DNA of 64,000 bases from Burkholderia puraquae (GTDB lineage Bacteria > Pseudomonadota > Gammaproteobacteria > Burkholderiales > Burkholderiaceae), in assembly GCF_002099195.1 (NCBI RefSeq), contig NZ_NBYX01000010.1, positions 124,001-188,000 on the forward strand, given 5' to 3'. A model generated the notes under the pieces. It saw only the letters and a program-made list of their open reading frames with translations, searched no databases and was not told where the DNA came from. Positions 63,567 through 64,000 of the stretch are shown piece by piece. Positions within the stretch are counted from its first letter, which is position 1. Each line of letters opens with the position of its first letter. The translations under genes and the position numbers were made by a program.

Positions 63567-63896
63567 GAAACTCTCCCGGGTAGGTCAACCGGTGATCCGG
63601 CTGGTACCTCCTTAACGCCGGTCGTCGACAGGCCGTGCACCGCGTCCACCTGCAATTGACGATCTTTGACATCGCAGCGCCGCCAACGCACCGAAGCTGA
63701 CGAATGTCTTTCTTTTCTTTCCGGATCTTCAGCTTCTCGACCATTCGGAATTCGAAGGAATGTGACGAAGGGGAAAGCGGTTCGCGGGTGCGAGCGGAGC
63801 AGATGGAAGCGCGCGTGGAATGCGCAACAAAAAACCGCCCGAATGAAGGCGGTTTATTGCTGGCGGACGGATGATGGCGCCCGGGGAAGCGGCGGG
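63567..63896. other. Intergenic region with no convincing gene
   Basis: This stretch holds the upstream region of the His/Cys peptide and the terminator of the partial gene beyond it. An AAGGAGG on the minus strand at about 63607-63614 is too far from any start to serve as its ribosome site. No further gene is supported. Confidence 0.5.
63826..63855 (-). terminator. Terminator of the partial gene at the window end
   Basis: AAACCGCC (63832-63839) pairs with GGCGGTTT (63848-63855). On the minus strand the stem is followed by TTTTGTTG. It lies 41 bases past the stop of the partial gene. Confidence 0.75.
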
Positions 63897-64000
63897 CTAT
63901 GCCCCCGACTCCCCCCAAGGCGTCGGCGGCGGCACGGCGCACGGCCCTTCGACGTCGATCGACTTGAAATCGGCGGGCCCGACGATTTCCAGATACTCCA
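63897..64000 (-). CDS. C-terminal end of an unidentified protein (partial)
   Basis: Thirty-four codons are open to the window edge and end in TAG (63897-63899). The residues YLEIVGPADFKSIDVEGPCA followed by VPPPTPW look coding and fit a cupin-like or similar small enzyme, but the fragment is too short for a firm family. A terminator follows at 63826-63855. Confidence 0.5.
   Translation of the reverse strand, partial: EYLEIVGPADFKSIDVEGPCAVPPPTPWGESGA

Noticed and set aside
63590..63620. Resemblance to the 3' end of 16S rRNA (CGGCTGGTACCTCCTTAA)
   Set aside because: It has a gap against the 16S tail and no rRNA sequence around it; it is explained by an AAGGAGG on the minus strand.

Overview
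The window is high-GC DNA with compact operons, long open frames, GTG/TTG starts beside GTG/ATG ones, and AGGAG-type ribosome sites. The gene content (three-component anthranilate dioxygenase with an AraC regulator, catR-catBAC, a full type VI secretion locus, cysteine-type intracellular PHB depolymerase) points to Burkholderia, most likely the B. cepacia complex and possibly a secondary chromosome. The genus is an inference from family knowledge. No rRNA, tRNA, CRISPR array, insertion sequence or replication origin was seen.

Region 1 (1-8 kb) is aromatic catabolism. andAcAdAbAa (minus strand, andAa cut by the window edge) with divergent andR turns anthranilate into catechol. catR and catBAC then cleave catechol and carry it to muconolactone and beta-ketoadipate enol-lactone. 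Candidate operators lie in both divergent promoters.

Region 2 (8-37.3 kb) is a complete type VI secretion system with all thirteen core components. Two divergent arms leave a 575-bp AT-rich control region: tssB-tssC-vgrG-effector-immunity-PAAR-tssM-tssA-tssF-tssG-tssJ on the minus strand, and tssK-tssL-tagL-like-hcp-clpV-tssE on the plus strand. Between vgrG and PAAR is an AT-rich cargo island with a two-domain peptidoglycan-attacking effector, an overlapping likely immunity gene and gene debris.

Region 3 (37.3-54.3 kb) is accessory metabolism and efflux: a quinone reductase with a LysR gene, an unknown gene behind a canonical LexA-controlled promoter, a dienoyl-CoA-reductase-like enzyme with an AraC regulator, two paired small membrane proteins, a two-subunit aconitase X, and a tripartite EmrAB/NodT-type efflux operon with two MarR genes and a LysR gene that share a palindromic operator.

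Region 4 (54-64 kb) holds a chemoreceptor next to a three-gene operon of a cyclic-nucleotide-binding protein with a FliG-C-like tail, a MotA-like and a MotB-like protein. This is the most unusual unit in the window. It is followed by a glutathione transferase, PHB depolymerase, a DUF3761-like secreted protein and a 45-residue secreted His/Cys peptide.
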